A DNA stretch of 64,000 nt, taken from the NCBI GenBank assembly GCA_965228435.1, contig OZ245818.1, forward strand, positions 2,542,001 through 2,606,000. Direction: 5' to 3'. The translations under genes were made by a program, and so were the position numbers. Below are positions 34,486 to 42,705 of the stretch, one piece after another; the stretch's first letter is position 1; each line of letters opens with the position of its first letter. The stretch comes from Hoeflea_A sp965228435 (GTDB lineage Bacteria; Pseudomonadota; Alphaproteobacteria; Rhizobiales; Rhizobiaceae). The notes beneath the pieces are model-generated. The model saw nothing but the letters and a program-made list of their open reading frames with translations. It had not been told where the DNA came from and did not search any database.

Positions 34486-34692
34486 TCAGCCGTCCTTCTT
34501 CGCCGCCTTTTGGAATTCTTCTTCGAGGCGCGCTTCCAGCGCCACCAGGTCTTCGGGCAGCGGCTGGCCGGTCGCCTTCATCTGGTTGAGCTCCAGCCGG
34601 ATCTGCTCCAGCAGTTCCGTCGCGTCTTGCGGCTGATTTTCCATTTCGACGAACAGCATGTTGATGCGGGTGATCAGGTCTTCAAACGCCAC
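34486..34692 (-). CDS. small conserved helical protein
   Basis: This encodes 68 residues, predicted as two amphipathic helices joined by a short turn (TGQPLPEDLVAL), acidic at first and lysine-rich at the end, with no Cys. Proteins of this look are conserved in Rhizobiales without a known function. It is preceded by GGAGGTTCGCTGTGG, a fair ribosome site, and followed closely by the MFS gene. Confidence 0.65.
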   Translation of the reverse strand: MAFEDLITRINMLFVEMENQPQDATELLEQIRLELNQMKATGQPLPEDLVALEARLEEEFQKAAKKDG

Positions 34693-34814
34693 AGCGAACC
34701 TCCGAGCGAATCCAGTTGCCTGACGTTCGACAATTCAGGAGGCGCTGTCAAACGGGCTGGTTGTCATGGTTCCTGAGAGGTCGGAGTGCATCCTGCGATG
34801 CTCTCGGAGGCTGC

Positions 34815-34900
34815 AATTTTGGGGACAGTTTACTTAATTCTGCATAAGGCACTGATATTACGTCATTTTGTTTGGAATTAAGTAAACTGTCCCCAAAATT
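34815..34900. repeat. REP-like palindromic element, copy 2
   Basis: Arms 34815-34839 and 34876-34900 are exact complements (25 bp) around a 36-base loop. Compared with copy 1 (33012-33095), the C:G pair at arm position 6 is T:A here, a compensated change, while the loop sequence is unrelated. It ends 18 bases before the thioesterase remnant. Confidence 0.8.
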
Positions 34901-34917
34901 ATTATTCCGCAATCAAA

Positions 34918-35266
34918 TCACAAATGCGGCGTGAATACCGCGACCACGTCGGTGGGAATGTCGATGACGCTGTGGTCGTCGGCATGCACGAACATGAGCG
35001 TCTGCTCGCCCTCGCCCAAAAGGTTCTGCTCGCCCTCGCCCAAAAGGTTCTGCGCGCCGTCGAACACCTTGTGTTCGAGCTGCACGAATTTGCGGTTGAA
35101 CTTGGCGATTTTGAGCCGCACGACGATTTCGTCGAATTCCTTGGCCTCACGAATGAACTTGTGCGTGGGTGAGGATGTAGAACGGCGTTTCCTTGAGATC
35201 AAAGCCGGGCATGCAACGGCGGAAGAACAGCTCTCGGCCGCGGCGGCGACCGGGGCATCGACCCAT
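34918..35266 (-). pseudogene. truncated, frameshifted thioesterase (4HBT-like) gene
   Basis: Two adjacent frames carry parts of one protein: FFRRCMPGFDLKETPFYILT upstream (35230-35165) and KFIREAKEFDEIVVRLKIAK and so on downstream (35163-34918), broken by a one-base shift near 35160. The C-terminal part (EHKVFD, GEGEQTLMFVHADD) fits a hotdog-fold acyl-CoA thioesterase. The 5' half is missing at the mbfA end. A 24-bp tandem duplication at about 35003-35050 repeats LLGEGEQN, a further sign of decay. Confidence 0.6.
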
Positions 35267-36252
35267 TAGGCCGTCCCGATCAGCAGCCCCGCGGCGAACA
35301 CCAGCGAGCCCCCGAGCACGACCTGGAAGATGGCACGCGACCAGGGCGTTTCCATCCAGCGATGCTGGATCCAACTGATTGCCCAGAGTTCGACAAACAC
35401 CAGCATGATGGCGATCGTCGTCGCGGTGACGAAATGCGGGATCAGGTAGGGCAGGGCGTGGCCCAGGCCGCCGACGGTCGTCATGATGCCGGTGGCGAGG
35501 CCGCGCTTGATCGGTGCGCCGCGGCCGGAAATCACGCCGTCGTCTGAGGCGACCTCCGTAAAGCCCATGGAAATTCCGGCGCCGATGGAGGCCGCGAGGC
35601 CAACCAGAAAGGTCTGCCAGGTGTCGCCGGTGGCAAAGGCGGCGGCGAAGATCGGCGCCAGCGTCGACACCGAACCGTCCATCAGGCCGGCCAATCCCGG
35701 CTGGATATAGGTGAGGATCATCTGTCGGCGTTCGTCGGCCGCTTCCTGGTCGCGCACGTCTTCCGGTGTATGCGCTTCGCTCAGGCGATGCGCCATCGAT
35801 CCGTGCTCGCGTTCTTCCTCGGCCAGGTCGCCCAGCAGCTTGCGGGTCGAGGCATCCTTTGCCTGCTTGGCCGCCTCCAGATAGAAGCGCCAGGCCTGTC
35901 GCTCCATGCGCTCGGCTTCGTCGCGGATCTGGTCGATCGACTGGTTCTTAGTCAGCCACAGGGGCCGGCGCTCGAAAAAGCCGCTGACATGTTCGCGCCG
36001 AATCAGCAGAACCCGGTCCCCGAAGCGCTCCTGGTAGAGGTCGATCAGCCGGCGGCGGTGCTCGTTCTCCTCCTTGGCCATGTCGTCGAAGATGGCGGCG
36101 CTTGCCGGATACTGTTCGCGCAGCGTGTCGGCATAGGCGAGATAGATGCGTCCGTCATCCTCCTCGTTGGAGATGGCGAGCGCCAGGATCTCCTGTTCAT
36201 TGAGCGATGAAAACGGACGGCGGCCAGACCCGGCCAGACGGCGAAGGAGCAT
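35266..36252 (-). CDS. mbfA: membrane-bound ferritin MbfA (ferritin-like/VIT1 fusion)
   Basis: This encodes 328 residues. The N-terminal ferritin-like domain (residues 1-165) has the di-iron ligand motifs Glu30/31, EENEH at 61-65 and EEEREH at 145-150. The C-terminal VIT1/CCC1-like part (about 185-328) has five membrane helices, including IGAGISMGFTEVASDDG. MbfA exports iron and protects against iron and peroxide stress in Rhizobiales (established in Agrobacterium and Bradyrhizobium). An AGGAGAG ribosome site and a perfect iron control element (36265-36281) lie upstream, so Irr control is expected. Confidence 0.93.
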   Translation of the reverse strand: MLLRRLAGSGRRPFSSLNEQEILALAISNEEDDGRIYLAYADTLREQYPASAAIFDDMAKEENEHRRRLIDLYQERFGDRVLLIRREHVSGFFERRPLWLTKNQSIDQIRDEAERMERQAWRFYLEAAKQAKDASTRKLLGDLAEEEREHGSMAHRLSEAHTPEDVRDQEAADERRQMILTYIQPGLAGLMDGSVSTLAPIFAAAFATGDTWQTFLVGLAASIGAGISMGFTEVASDDGVISGRGAPIKRGLATGIMTTVGGLGHALPYLIPHFVTATTIAIMLVFVELWAISWIQHRWMETPWSRAIFQVVLGGSLVFAAGLLIGTA

Positions 36253-36264
36253 AGGTCTCTCCTA

Positions 36265-36281
36265 TTTAGAATAATTCTAAA
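36265..36281. promoter_or_regulatory. iron control element (ICE), Irr-binding site
   Basis: TTTAGAATAATTCTAAA is a perfect dyad that matches the ICE consensus (TTTAGAA-N3-TTCTAAA) bound by the haem-responsive regulator Irr. It lies 12 bases upstream of the mbfA start, so Irr binding would block transcription under iron limitation. Confidence 0.88.
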
Positions 36282-36387
36282 ATAAAGGTCTGGCGCAGGC
36301 GGTCAAGCGGCAGCCTGCCGCAGGCGTGAACAGCCTGTGAAGGGCACGGACTTGACCGGCGGCCAGTTGTGCCCGAAGTGTGACAAC

Positions 36388-37227
36388 ATGGAGAATGCGC
36401 CCCTGCAGCCATCGCCCGACACCTGGCTCGACCGCCTCGGTTCACTGATTGCCCAACGCCTGCAGTCGGAAACCTCGGGCTATGAGCCCTACACGCCATC
36501 GGATCCGCAAACCCTCGAGAGGACCCTGCAGCCGGGCGACATACTGCTGGTCGAGGGCAACCAGAAGCTCTCCATTGCCATCAAGTATCTGACCCAGTCG
36601 ACCTGGTCGCATGCCGCACTTTATGTCGGCGATGCCTGCGGGGCGACGCGTGATGGCGAAGATGCACCGAAGCTGATCGAGGTGATCCTGGGTGAGGGCT
36701 GCATCGCGGTGCCGCTGTCGAAATACGCCACCTACAACACCCGCATTTGTCGGCCAGTGGGGCTGACCGGTGACGATCGGCGGGCCATCGTCGACTTCAT
36801 GGTGTCGCGCATCGGCACCAAATATGACCTGAAGAACATCTTCGACATGCTGCGCTATTTCCTGCCGACGCCGCCGGTACCGATCCGCTGGCGGCGCCGC
36901 ATGCTGTCCTTCGGCTCCGGCGATCCGACCCGCGCCATCTGCTCTTCACTGATAGCCCAGGCCTTCCAGAAAGTACGCTATCCGATCCTGCCGGAAATCC
37001 GCAAGCATCCCGGCCAGACCCTGGCGCAGTCGAGCTATTCGCGCCGGGAAATCCTGCACATTCGCCACCACTCGCTCTTCACCCCGCGCGACTTCGACCT
37101 GTCGCCCTTCTTCCAGGTGGTGAAGCCGACGCTGGAATACGGCTTCGACTACAAGGCGATCCACTGGGATCCGGCGATGGACGGGGACGAGGCGGAACCC
37201 ACGCCAGAGCCGGCTAAGACGACCTGA
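36388..37227 (+). CDS. YiiX/YebB-like NlpC/P60-superfamily cysteine hydrolase
   Basis: This encodes 279 residues from the ATG at 36388; a GTG at 36337 would add 17 residues including CPKCD. LQPGDILLVEG and STWSHAALYVGD (His75), with AICSSLIAQAF (Cys185), are the circularly permuted papain-like arrangement of YiiX-type proteins (His before Cys). Such enzymes act on amide or acyl bonds in lipids or peptides. No signal peptide is evident, so it is probably cytoplasmic or peripheral. It is a single gene. Confidence 0.75.
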   Translation: MENAPLQPSPDTWLDRLGSLIAQRLQSETSGYEPYTPSDPQTLERTLQPGDILLVEGNQKLSIAIKYLTQSTWSHAALYVGDACGATRDGEDAPKLIEVILGEGCIAVPLSKYATYNTRICRPVGLTGDDRRAIVDFMVSRIGTKYDLKNIFDMLRYFLPTPPVPIRWRRRMLSFGSGDPTRAICSSLIAQAFQKVRYPILPEIRKHPGQTLAQSSYSRREILHIRHHSLFTPRDFDLSPFFQVVKPTLEYGFDYKAIHWDPAMDGDEAEPTPEPAKTT

Positions 37228-37254
37228 ACCTGGCGCGGCGAGGGCCGTTTCCGT

Positions 37255-38847
37255 CTACCAAATTCCATCGTCGAGTTCGACCATCTGGTGGTGGAAACTG
37301 TTCTCGTGGAGGGCGAAGTCGATGAGCACCTCCTTGCGGCTAAGACCCTCATCCAATTTGCCGACCCAGAAATCGAACCCACCCGGGTCCGGCTGCCAGC
37401 CGAACGCGTTGACATACACCGACTCGATATAATCGCCGTTGCTCGGATTGCTCCCGTAGAGCGACAGGAACTCGTCCGAGCCGCAGAATTCATCGGCGAG
37501 AAATTGGTGCTTTTGTGTGTCGCTCCAACCCTTCTGGTCAAGGTCGTCAAGCACGTCGACCCAGAACCGCAGACCCGCATCGTCCGCCGCGCGCCCGAGG
37601 GCAGCCTGGTAGAACCGACCGGCGACGTCCGCATTGTCGGTTTCGATGGCGAATACCGCATGGCCATCAGGCAGTTCGAAGCTGTCGAGCTCGACCGTTG
37701 TGTTGACAGGAGAATCCGCAAAAACGATGTCCACATCGCGGTCGAAGTCCTGAGCGACGCCCCGCACCAGAATCGTCGAATCCGATGCGGATAGCGGTTG
37801 CCTCACCGTAATCAGCACGTCGTTGCCGACCGTGTCGACCCGGACAAGAAGCGGGGAAATGCCCGTCAGATAGATCGAATCCCAGTTGATCTCGAAGTCC
37901 GTGATGATGTCGTGGCCGAAATCCCCTTCGAACAGGAAGGTGTCGATGGCATTGTCAGGATTCACCGCGAAGGTGGTGTTGCCGGCGAGCAGGTCGTTTC
38001 CGGCGCCGCCAATGATGAAGTCGTTTGCGTCGCCACCCTCGACAACGTCGTTGCCCATGCCGCCGGCAACGACATCCGTACCATCGCCGCCTTCCACCCG
38101 GTCGTTGCCCAGCCCACCGTCCAGACGGTCGCCACCGTCCTGGCCGAAAATCTCGTCATCACCAAGCTCGCCCAGGATCGTGTCGCCCTGGCCGCCGCCC
38201 TCAATGGTGTCATTCCCCAGGCCGCCCGATATCTGGTCGGCCCCTTCGTCTCCGAAAATGTCGTCGGAGCCGAGGCCGCCGAACAACCGATCCGATCCCG
38301 GTCCACCACGAATGGTGTCATCGTCACGGCCGCCGAAGATGGTATCGTTGTCGTCCTCGCCGTTGAGTGTGTCATTCCCGGCTCCACCAAAGATCATGTC
38401 GTCGCCGCCGAGACCCTGGAAGGTGTCATCGCCGTCGAAGCCGATCAGCACGTCGCCGAAAGAGCCGCCGATAAAGACATCGTCGAAACTGTTTCCGACG
38501 TAGGTCCAGCGGATCGGAACGAGAAGATTCTGGATGAAGTCCTGCTGTGTGGCGCCGGTGTTGGTCGAATTCAGCGACGCGTTGTACCCAAATACATGCC
38601 AGCTGGTCCCGTCGCTGCCCTCGGCGATCATGCAATGCACGGTGCCTGTGTAGCGGTCATCACTTGTTGTGCCGAAGCCGGTCCCGTGGAAGGTAACCGT
38701 GTAACTGATGCTGGAGTCGAAGCCGCCGTCAAACGAGCTGATTGTCGCTTCGGTTTCACTGACGACATGAATGTCGCTTTTTTGGTTGGCAAGGCCGTCG
38801 ACAAAATTTGGCCCGAGAAAATTACCTTTTCGAAATAAGGTCGGCAC
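37255..38847 (-). CDS. RTX-repeat calcium-binding protein with DUF4214 domain
   Basis: This encodes 530 residues. A unique N-terminal domain (1-115) is followed by about 17 nonapeptide-type repeats of the GGxGxDxUx kind (about 118-285, for example GGAGNDTLNGEDDNDTIFGG). A linker domain with DIITDFEIN comes next, then a C-terminal DUF4214 domain (about 425-515, with AGRFYQAALGRAADDAGLRF and YVNAFGWQPDPGGFDFW). RTX proteins of this kind are secreted by a type I system and fold on binding calcium outside the cell; DUF4214 occurs in surface and S-layer-like proteins. No secretion genes are adjacent. The C-terminus lacks an obvious glycine-rich tail. Confidence 0.88.
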   Translation of the reverse strand: MPTLFRKGNFLGPNFVDGLANQKSDIHVVSETEATISSFDGGFDSSISYTVTFHGTGFGTTSDDRYTGTVHCMIAEGSDGTSWHVFGYNASLNSTNTGATQQDFIQNLLVPIRWTYVGNSFDDVFIGGSFGDVLIGFDGDDTFQGLGGDDMIFGGAGNDTLNGEDDNDTIFGGRDDDTIRGGPGSDRLFGGLGSDDIFGDEGADQISGGLGNDTIEGGGQGDTILGELGDDEIFGQDGGDRLDGGLGNDRVEGGDGTDVVAGGMGNDVVEGGDANDFIIGGAGNDLLAGNTTFAVNPDNAIDTFLFEGDFGHDIITDFEINWDSIYLTGISPLLVRVDTVGNDVLITVRQPLSASDSTILVRGVAQDFDRDVDIVFADSPVNTTVELDSFELPDGHAVFAIETDNADVAGRFYQAALGRAADDAGLRFWVDVLDDLDQKGWSDTQKHQFLADEFCGSDEFLSLYGSNPSNGDYIESVYVNAFGWQPDPGGFDFWVGKLDEGLSRKEVLIDFALHENSFHHQMVELDDGIW

Positions 38848-39156
38848 TCTCTGCTCCTCTCTGAAGAACGAATGAAAGGGACACCCGAAGGCGGTGTTTG
38901 CAGAAAGACCAGCCGCAGTTTTTCAATTGGATTGGTGCGCGCATTGCCAAGGAAATCAAAATCAACGACCGGACTCCAGGCGGAACTCTCCGACCGCATC
39001 CCCAGCTTGAGATCCCCACCCGTTTCCACCATCGCCGGGTGTAGCGATACTCGCCACTACAATTTTAAAGATCAGTGACCAATTCGTTAACGCGTGGCAA
39101 TTTCGGCGGCGACGGCACGACTCAGACGCACGACACCGAGCTCTGATTCTCCTGGT
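38848..39156. other. 309-base intergenic stretch
   Basis: It lies between the start of the RTX gene (minus strand) and the end of the LytTR gene (minus strand). It should contain the RTX promoter. I see no RNA gene, repeat or convincing reading frame in it; a 68-codon plus-strand frame at 38872 has no ribosome site and no recognisable product. Confidence 0.5.
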
Positions 39157-39936
39157 TCAGCCGGTCGCAACCAATCCGGCCTCCCGCGCCGCGGGCAGCG
39201 ACGAGCGACTGATCGGCAGAACCGCTCCGTCCTTCAATTCGACGAAATGGCGATCGCCTTCACGGCGGGTGCGGGCAACCGCATCCAGCGCGACCCAATG
39301 GGAGCGGTGGATCTGCAAGCCGGGAACGGGTTCGGTTTCAGCGATGGCATCAGCGAGCCGCAGCAGCACCAGCTTGCTGCCCTTGTCGGTGACGATGTCG
39401 ACATAATGATCCTGCATCGACAGGTGCGAGAGGTTTCCACGCAACTCGATCGGCAAACGCTTTAGAAGCACCGGAGCCCTCGGCTTGTCGACTTTGCGCG
39501 TTTCCGACACCTGGTAGGCGGCAAACAGTCCCGTCACACAGACGCAGATTGCGGCGCAATAGAAATAGAGTTCGGCGATGCCGCTCCAGCTTTCGGCGAA
39601 GCGGATGCCACCCAGCCGATTGATCAGAAGCACGGTGGCGGTTACCGGCACTCCGCCTATGACAGCCGCCAGAGCATGGGCCGGTATCGGGCCCAGGCGT
39701 CGCAATGGCGTGTTCTCGGCCACCAGCAGCGATGTCAGCAAACCGACGCCGAAGGTCGCGAAGGTGATCACCAGCCAATAGACGATACGACCGCCCGGCG
39801 GCATGCTGCCATAGGTGCCGAAAGGACCGGACAAGCCGAGCACCAGCCCGACCCCTGTGAGCGCAATCATGGCCTGAGGCGCCGTCATCAGCGTCCGCCA
39901 TTCGCGAAGCGTCAATTGCACTGTCCGTTCAGTCAC
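39157..39936 (-). CDS. membrane-anchored LytTR-domain transcriptional regulator
   Basis: This encodes 259 residues. Four membrane helices occupy about residues 20-140 (AMIALTGVGLVLGL, IVYWLVITFATFGVGLL, AHALAAVIGGVPVTATVL, LYFYCAAICVCVTGLF). A cytoplasmic LytTR DNA-binding domain follows (about 160-255: LSMQDHYVDIVTDKGSKLVLLRL, HRSHWVALDAV). LytTR proteins bind direct repeats. It diverges from a DUF2306 membrane-protein gene across 90 bases, a frequent pairing, and probably regulates it and itself. Confidence 0.87.
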   Translation of the reverse strand: MTERTVQLTLREWRTLMTAPQAMIALTGVGLVLGLSGPFGTYGSMPPGGRIVYWLVITFATFGVGLLTSLLVAENTPLRRLGPIPAHALAAVIGGVPVTATVLLINRLGGIRFAESWSGIAELYFYCAAICVCVTGLFAAYQVSETRKVDKPRAPVLLKRLPIELRGNLSHLSMQDHYVDIVTDKGSKLVLLRLADAIAETEPVPGLQIHRSHWVALDAVARTRREGDRHFVELKDGAVLPISRSSLPAAREAGLVATG

Positions 39937-39962
39937 GAATTCCGGCTGCCTTTTGCGAAACG

Positions 39963-39997
39963 CCCGTCACGGGACCTTTACCGGGAATGTAACGGTC
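39963..39997. promoter_or_regulatory. possible LytTR-binding repeats
   Basis: Between the divergent LytTR and DUF2306 genes CGGGA recurs at 39970 and 39982, with a related CGGTC at 39993, spaced by about one helical turn. A CCCGTCACGGG dyad sits at 39963-39973. The spacing suits LytTR dimers, but the match is weak. Confidence 0.3.
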
Positions 39998-40026
39998 GTG
40001 TCCGACAAAACAACCGAGGACACACC

Positions 40027-40566
40027 ATGGCCCTGCAATCACTCTTTGCGGCACCGGCAGTTATCCAGATCCACGTCTATGCGGCGCTGGCCGCCACCAT
40101 TCTGGGTGCTGCGATCCTGTTTCGACGCAAGGGTACGCCGCGGCACAGGCTGGCGGGCAAGATCTGGGTCGTCCTGATGGTCGTCGTGTCCCTGTCCTCC
40201 TTCGGCATTCACGAAATCATGCTCTGGGGGCCTTGGAGCCCGATCCATATCCTGTCGATTGTCACGCTGATCAGCCTGGCGTTTGGTGTGCAGCGGGCGC
40301 GGCGCCACGACATTGCCAGCCACCGTTTCACCATGCAGGCCACCTTTTTTGGCGCGCTCGTGATCGCCGGTTCGTTCACGCTGCTGCCGGGCCGACTGAT
40401 GCATGAAGTGGTGTTCGGTGGCGAAACACCACTGGCGGAACTCGCCAGGCGGATGACGGCAACGGCAGGCGATGCACCTCTGTGGATCTGGCTCCTGCCG
40501 GCCGCACTGCTCGTGGGTGCATGGTGGCTCAACCGGCGGCGCGGTGTGCGTCGCCCAGCATCCTGA
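40027..40566 (+). CDS. DUF2306 family membrane protein
   Basis: This encodes 179 residues with five hydrophobic helices (about residues 8-28, 45-65, 70-90, 105-125, 150-170). The pattern IQIHVYAALAATILGAAILF, GTPRHRLAGKIWV and HRFTMQATFFGALVIAG (conserved His residues in helices and loops) is that of DUF2306, whose His residues might bind haem or metal. The function is unknown. Its divergent neighbour, a LytTR regulator, is the probable controller. Confidence 0.75.
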   Translation: MALQSLFAAPAVIQIHVYAALAATILGAAILFRRKGTPRHRLAGKIWVVLMVVVSLSSFGIHEIMLWGPWSPIHILSIVTLISLAFGVQRARRHDIASHRFTMQATFFGALVIAGSFTLLPGRLMHEVVFGGETPLAELARRMTATAGDAPLWIWLLPAALLVGAWWLNRRRGVRRPAS

Positions 40567-40632
40567 TCCCAGCCTGGACAGAGGTGAAACAACCGCTTTT
40601 CTTTGCGGCGCGTTCGCACTATACGGCGTGCC

Positions 40633-42453
40633 ATGAGTTCAAGTTCCACCACACCGCTGTCGCATATCCGCAATTTTTCCATTGTCGCGCATATCGACCA
40701 CGGCAAATCGACGCTTGCAGACCGGCTGATCCAGAAGACCGGCGGACTGGCCGACCGTGAGATGTCGGACCAGCTGCTCGACAACATGGATATCGAGCGC
40801 GAGCGCGGCATCACCATCAAGGCACAGACCGTGCGCCTGCACTACAAGGCGCGCGACGGCGAGACCTATGTGCTCAACCTGATCGACACACCAGGCCATG
40901 TCGACTTCGCCTACGAGGTGTCGCGCAGCCTGTCGGCCTGCGAAGGCTCGCTGCTGGTTGTCGACGCCAGCCAGGGCGTCGAGGCGCAGACGCTGGCCAA
41001 TGTCTACCAGGCGATCGACAACGACCACGAAATCGTCACCGTGCTCAACAAGATCGACCTGCCGGCCGCGGAGCCGGAGCGGGTCAAGGAGCAGATCGAG
41101 GAAGTCATCGGGCTTGACGCGTCGGATGCAGTGGAGATTTCGGCCAAGACGGGCCAGGGCATCGAGGAGGTGCTCGAAGCCATCGTCCACCGGCTGCCGC
41201 AGCCGTCCCATGGCGACGCAGATGCACCGCTCAAGGCACTGCTGGTCGACAGCTGGTACGACGCCTATCTCGGCGTCATCGTTCTGGTGCGGGTGATCGA
41301 CGGCGTGCTGAAAAAGGGCCAGACCATCCGCATGATGGGCACGGATGCGAAATATCCGGTCGACCGCGTCGGTGTGATCACACCCAAAATGGCCAATGTT
41401 GTCGGCCTCGGGCCAGGCGAGATCGGTTTCATCACGGCCTCAATCAAGGAAGTGGCGGACACCCGGGTGGGTGACACGATCACCGAGGACAAACGTCCGA
41501 CCGCCGAAATGCTGCCGGGCTTCAAACCGGCCCAGCCGGTGGTGTTCTGCGGCCTGTTTCCGGTCGACGCCGCCGACTTCGAAGACCTGCGAAGCGCCAT
41601 GGGCAAGCTCAGGCTCAACGATGCCAGCTTCTCCTTCGAGATGGAAACCTCCGCCGCGCTCGGCTTCGGCTTCCGCTGCGGCTTCCTCGGTCTCTTGCAC
41701 CTGGAGATCATCCAGGAGCGTCTGGAGCGCGAATTCGATCTCGACCTCATCGCCACCGCCCCATCGGTCGTCTACGAACTGACCATGACCGATGGCAGCC
41801 GGCGCGAGCTGCACAACCCGGCCGACATGCCGGATGTGGTCAAGATCTCGGAGATCCACGAGCCGTGGATCCGCGCGACGATCCTGACGCCCGATGAGCA
41901 TCTCGGCTCGATCCTGAAACTGTGCCAGGACCGGCGTGGGGTTCAGGTGGAGATGACCTATGTCGGCGCGCGGGCGATGCTGACCTACGATCTGCCGCTC
42001 AACGAGGTGGTGTTCGATTTCTACGACCGGCTGAAATCGCTGTCCAAGGGCTACGCCTCGTTCGACTACCAGATCACCGAAATGCGGGTCGGCGACCTGG
42101 TGAAAATGTCGATCCTCGTCAACGGCGAGCCGGTCGACGCACTGTCGATGCTGGTGCACCGCTCGGCTGCCGAAAAGCGCGGCCGTGACATGTGCGAGAA
42201 GCTCAAGGACCTGATCCCGCGCCACATGTTCAAGATCCCGGTGCAGGCGGCGATCGGCGGCACCATCATCGCCCGCGAAACGATCTCGGCGCTGCGCAAG
42301 GACGTCACCGCCAAGTGCTATGGCGGCGACGCGACCCGCAAGCGCAAGCTGCTGGAAAAACAGAAAGCCGGCAAGAAACGCATGCGTCAGTTCGGCAAGG
42401 TCGACATCCCGCAGGAAGCCTTTATTGCCGCCCTGAAGATGAAGGACGACTAG
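40633..42453 (+). CDS. lepA: elongation factor 4 (back-translocase LepA)
   Basis: This encodes 606 residues from the ATG at 40633. The GTPase motifs are G1 AHIDHGKST, G2 region RERGITI, G3 DTPGHVDF and G4 NKIDLP; domains II, III and V follow, and the LepA-specific C-terminal domain (from YGGDATRKRKLLEKQ) is complete, ending AFIAALKMKDD. It binds ribosomes and acts on stalled or mistranslocated complexes and in 30S assembly. Its TAG stop overlaps the left arm of repeat copy B. Confidence 0.97.
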   Translation: MSSSSTTPLSHIRNFSIVAHIDHGKSTLADRLIQKTGGLADREMSDQLLDNMDIERERGITIKAQTVRLHYKARDGETYVLNLIDTPGHVDFAYEVSRSLSACEGSLLVVDASQGVEAQTLANVYQAIDNDHEIVTVLNKIDLPAAEPERVKEQIEEVIGLDASDAVEISAKTGQGIEEVLEAIVHRLPQPSHGDADAPLKALLVDSWYDAYLGVIVLVRVIDGVLKKGQTIRMMGTDAKYPVDRVGVITPKMANVVGLGPGEIGFITASIKEVADTRVGDTITEDKRPTAEMLPGFKPAQPVVFCGLFPVDAADFEDLRSAMGKLRLNDASFSFEMETSAALGFGFRCGFLGLLHLEIIQERLEREFDLDLIATAPSVVYELTMTDGSRRELHNPADMPDVVKISEIHEPWIRATILTPDEHLGSILKLCQDRRGVQVEMTYVGARAMLTYDLPLNEVVFDFYDRLKSLSKGYASFDYQITEMRVGDLVKMSILVNGEPVDALSMLVHRSAAEKRGRDMCEKLKDLIPRHMFKIPVQAAIGGTIIARETISALRKDVTAKCYGGDATRKRKLLEKQKAGKKRMRQFGKVDIPQEAFIAALKMKDD

Positions 42454-42705
42454 AGCGAAGGGCGATAAGTTTGCACCATTTGACCGTGGCGATTTTGGTC
42501 TCTGGCTAGGCGGATTGCAGGCCGTGGTGCCACCCCACCACAAGTGCAAGCCAACGACGCCAGGGGCCAAAAGCGCCCGACCCGAAGGGTATCGGCCCAT
42601 CGGCTGCGTTGCGCCGCTTGCCCGACATCGCGCTGCGCGACGCGCCTAGCCGAGTGGAGCCGATCTGCAGCCATCAAATGATCCAAACTTGTCGCCCTTT
42701 GCTCT
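42452..42705. repeat. ~254-bp repeat element with 32-bp inverted arms (copy B)
   Basis: Left arm 42452-42483 (AGAGCGAAGGGCGATAAGTT...) and right arm 42674-42705 are complementary at 28 of 32 positions. The core 42484-42673 is clearly homologous to copy A (29316-29520), with two small deletions. The arms share only the outer AGAGC and inner CATTTGA with copy A. TAG stops of lepA (42451-42453) and of the NmrA-family gene (42706-42704) overlap the two arm ends, so the element sits exactly between convergent genes. Confidence 0.85.

Noticed and set aside
38872..39078. A 68-codon plus-strand gene in the gap upstream of the RTX gene
   Set aside because: No ribosome site, no recognisable domain, and it overlaps the expected RTX promoter region.
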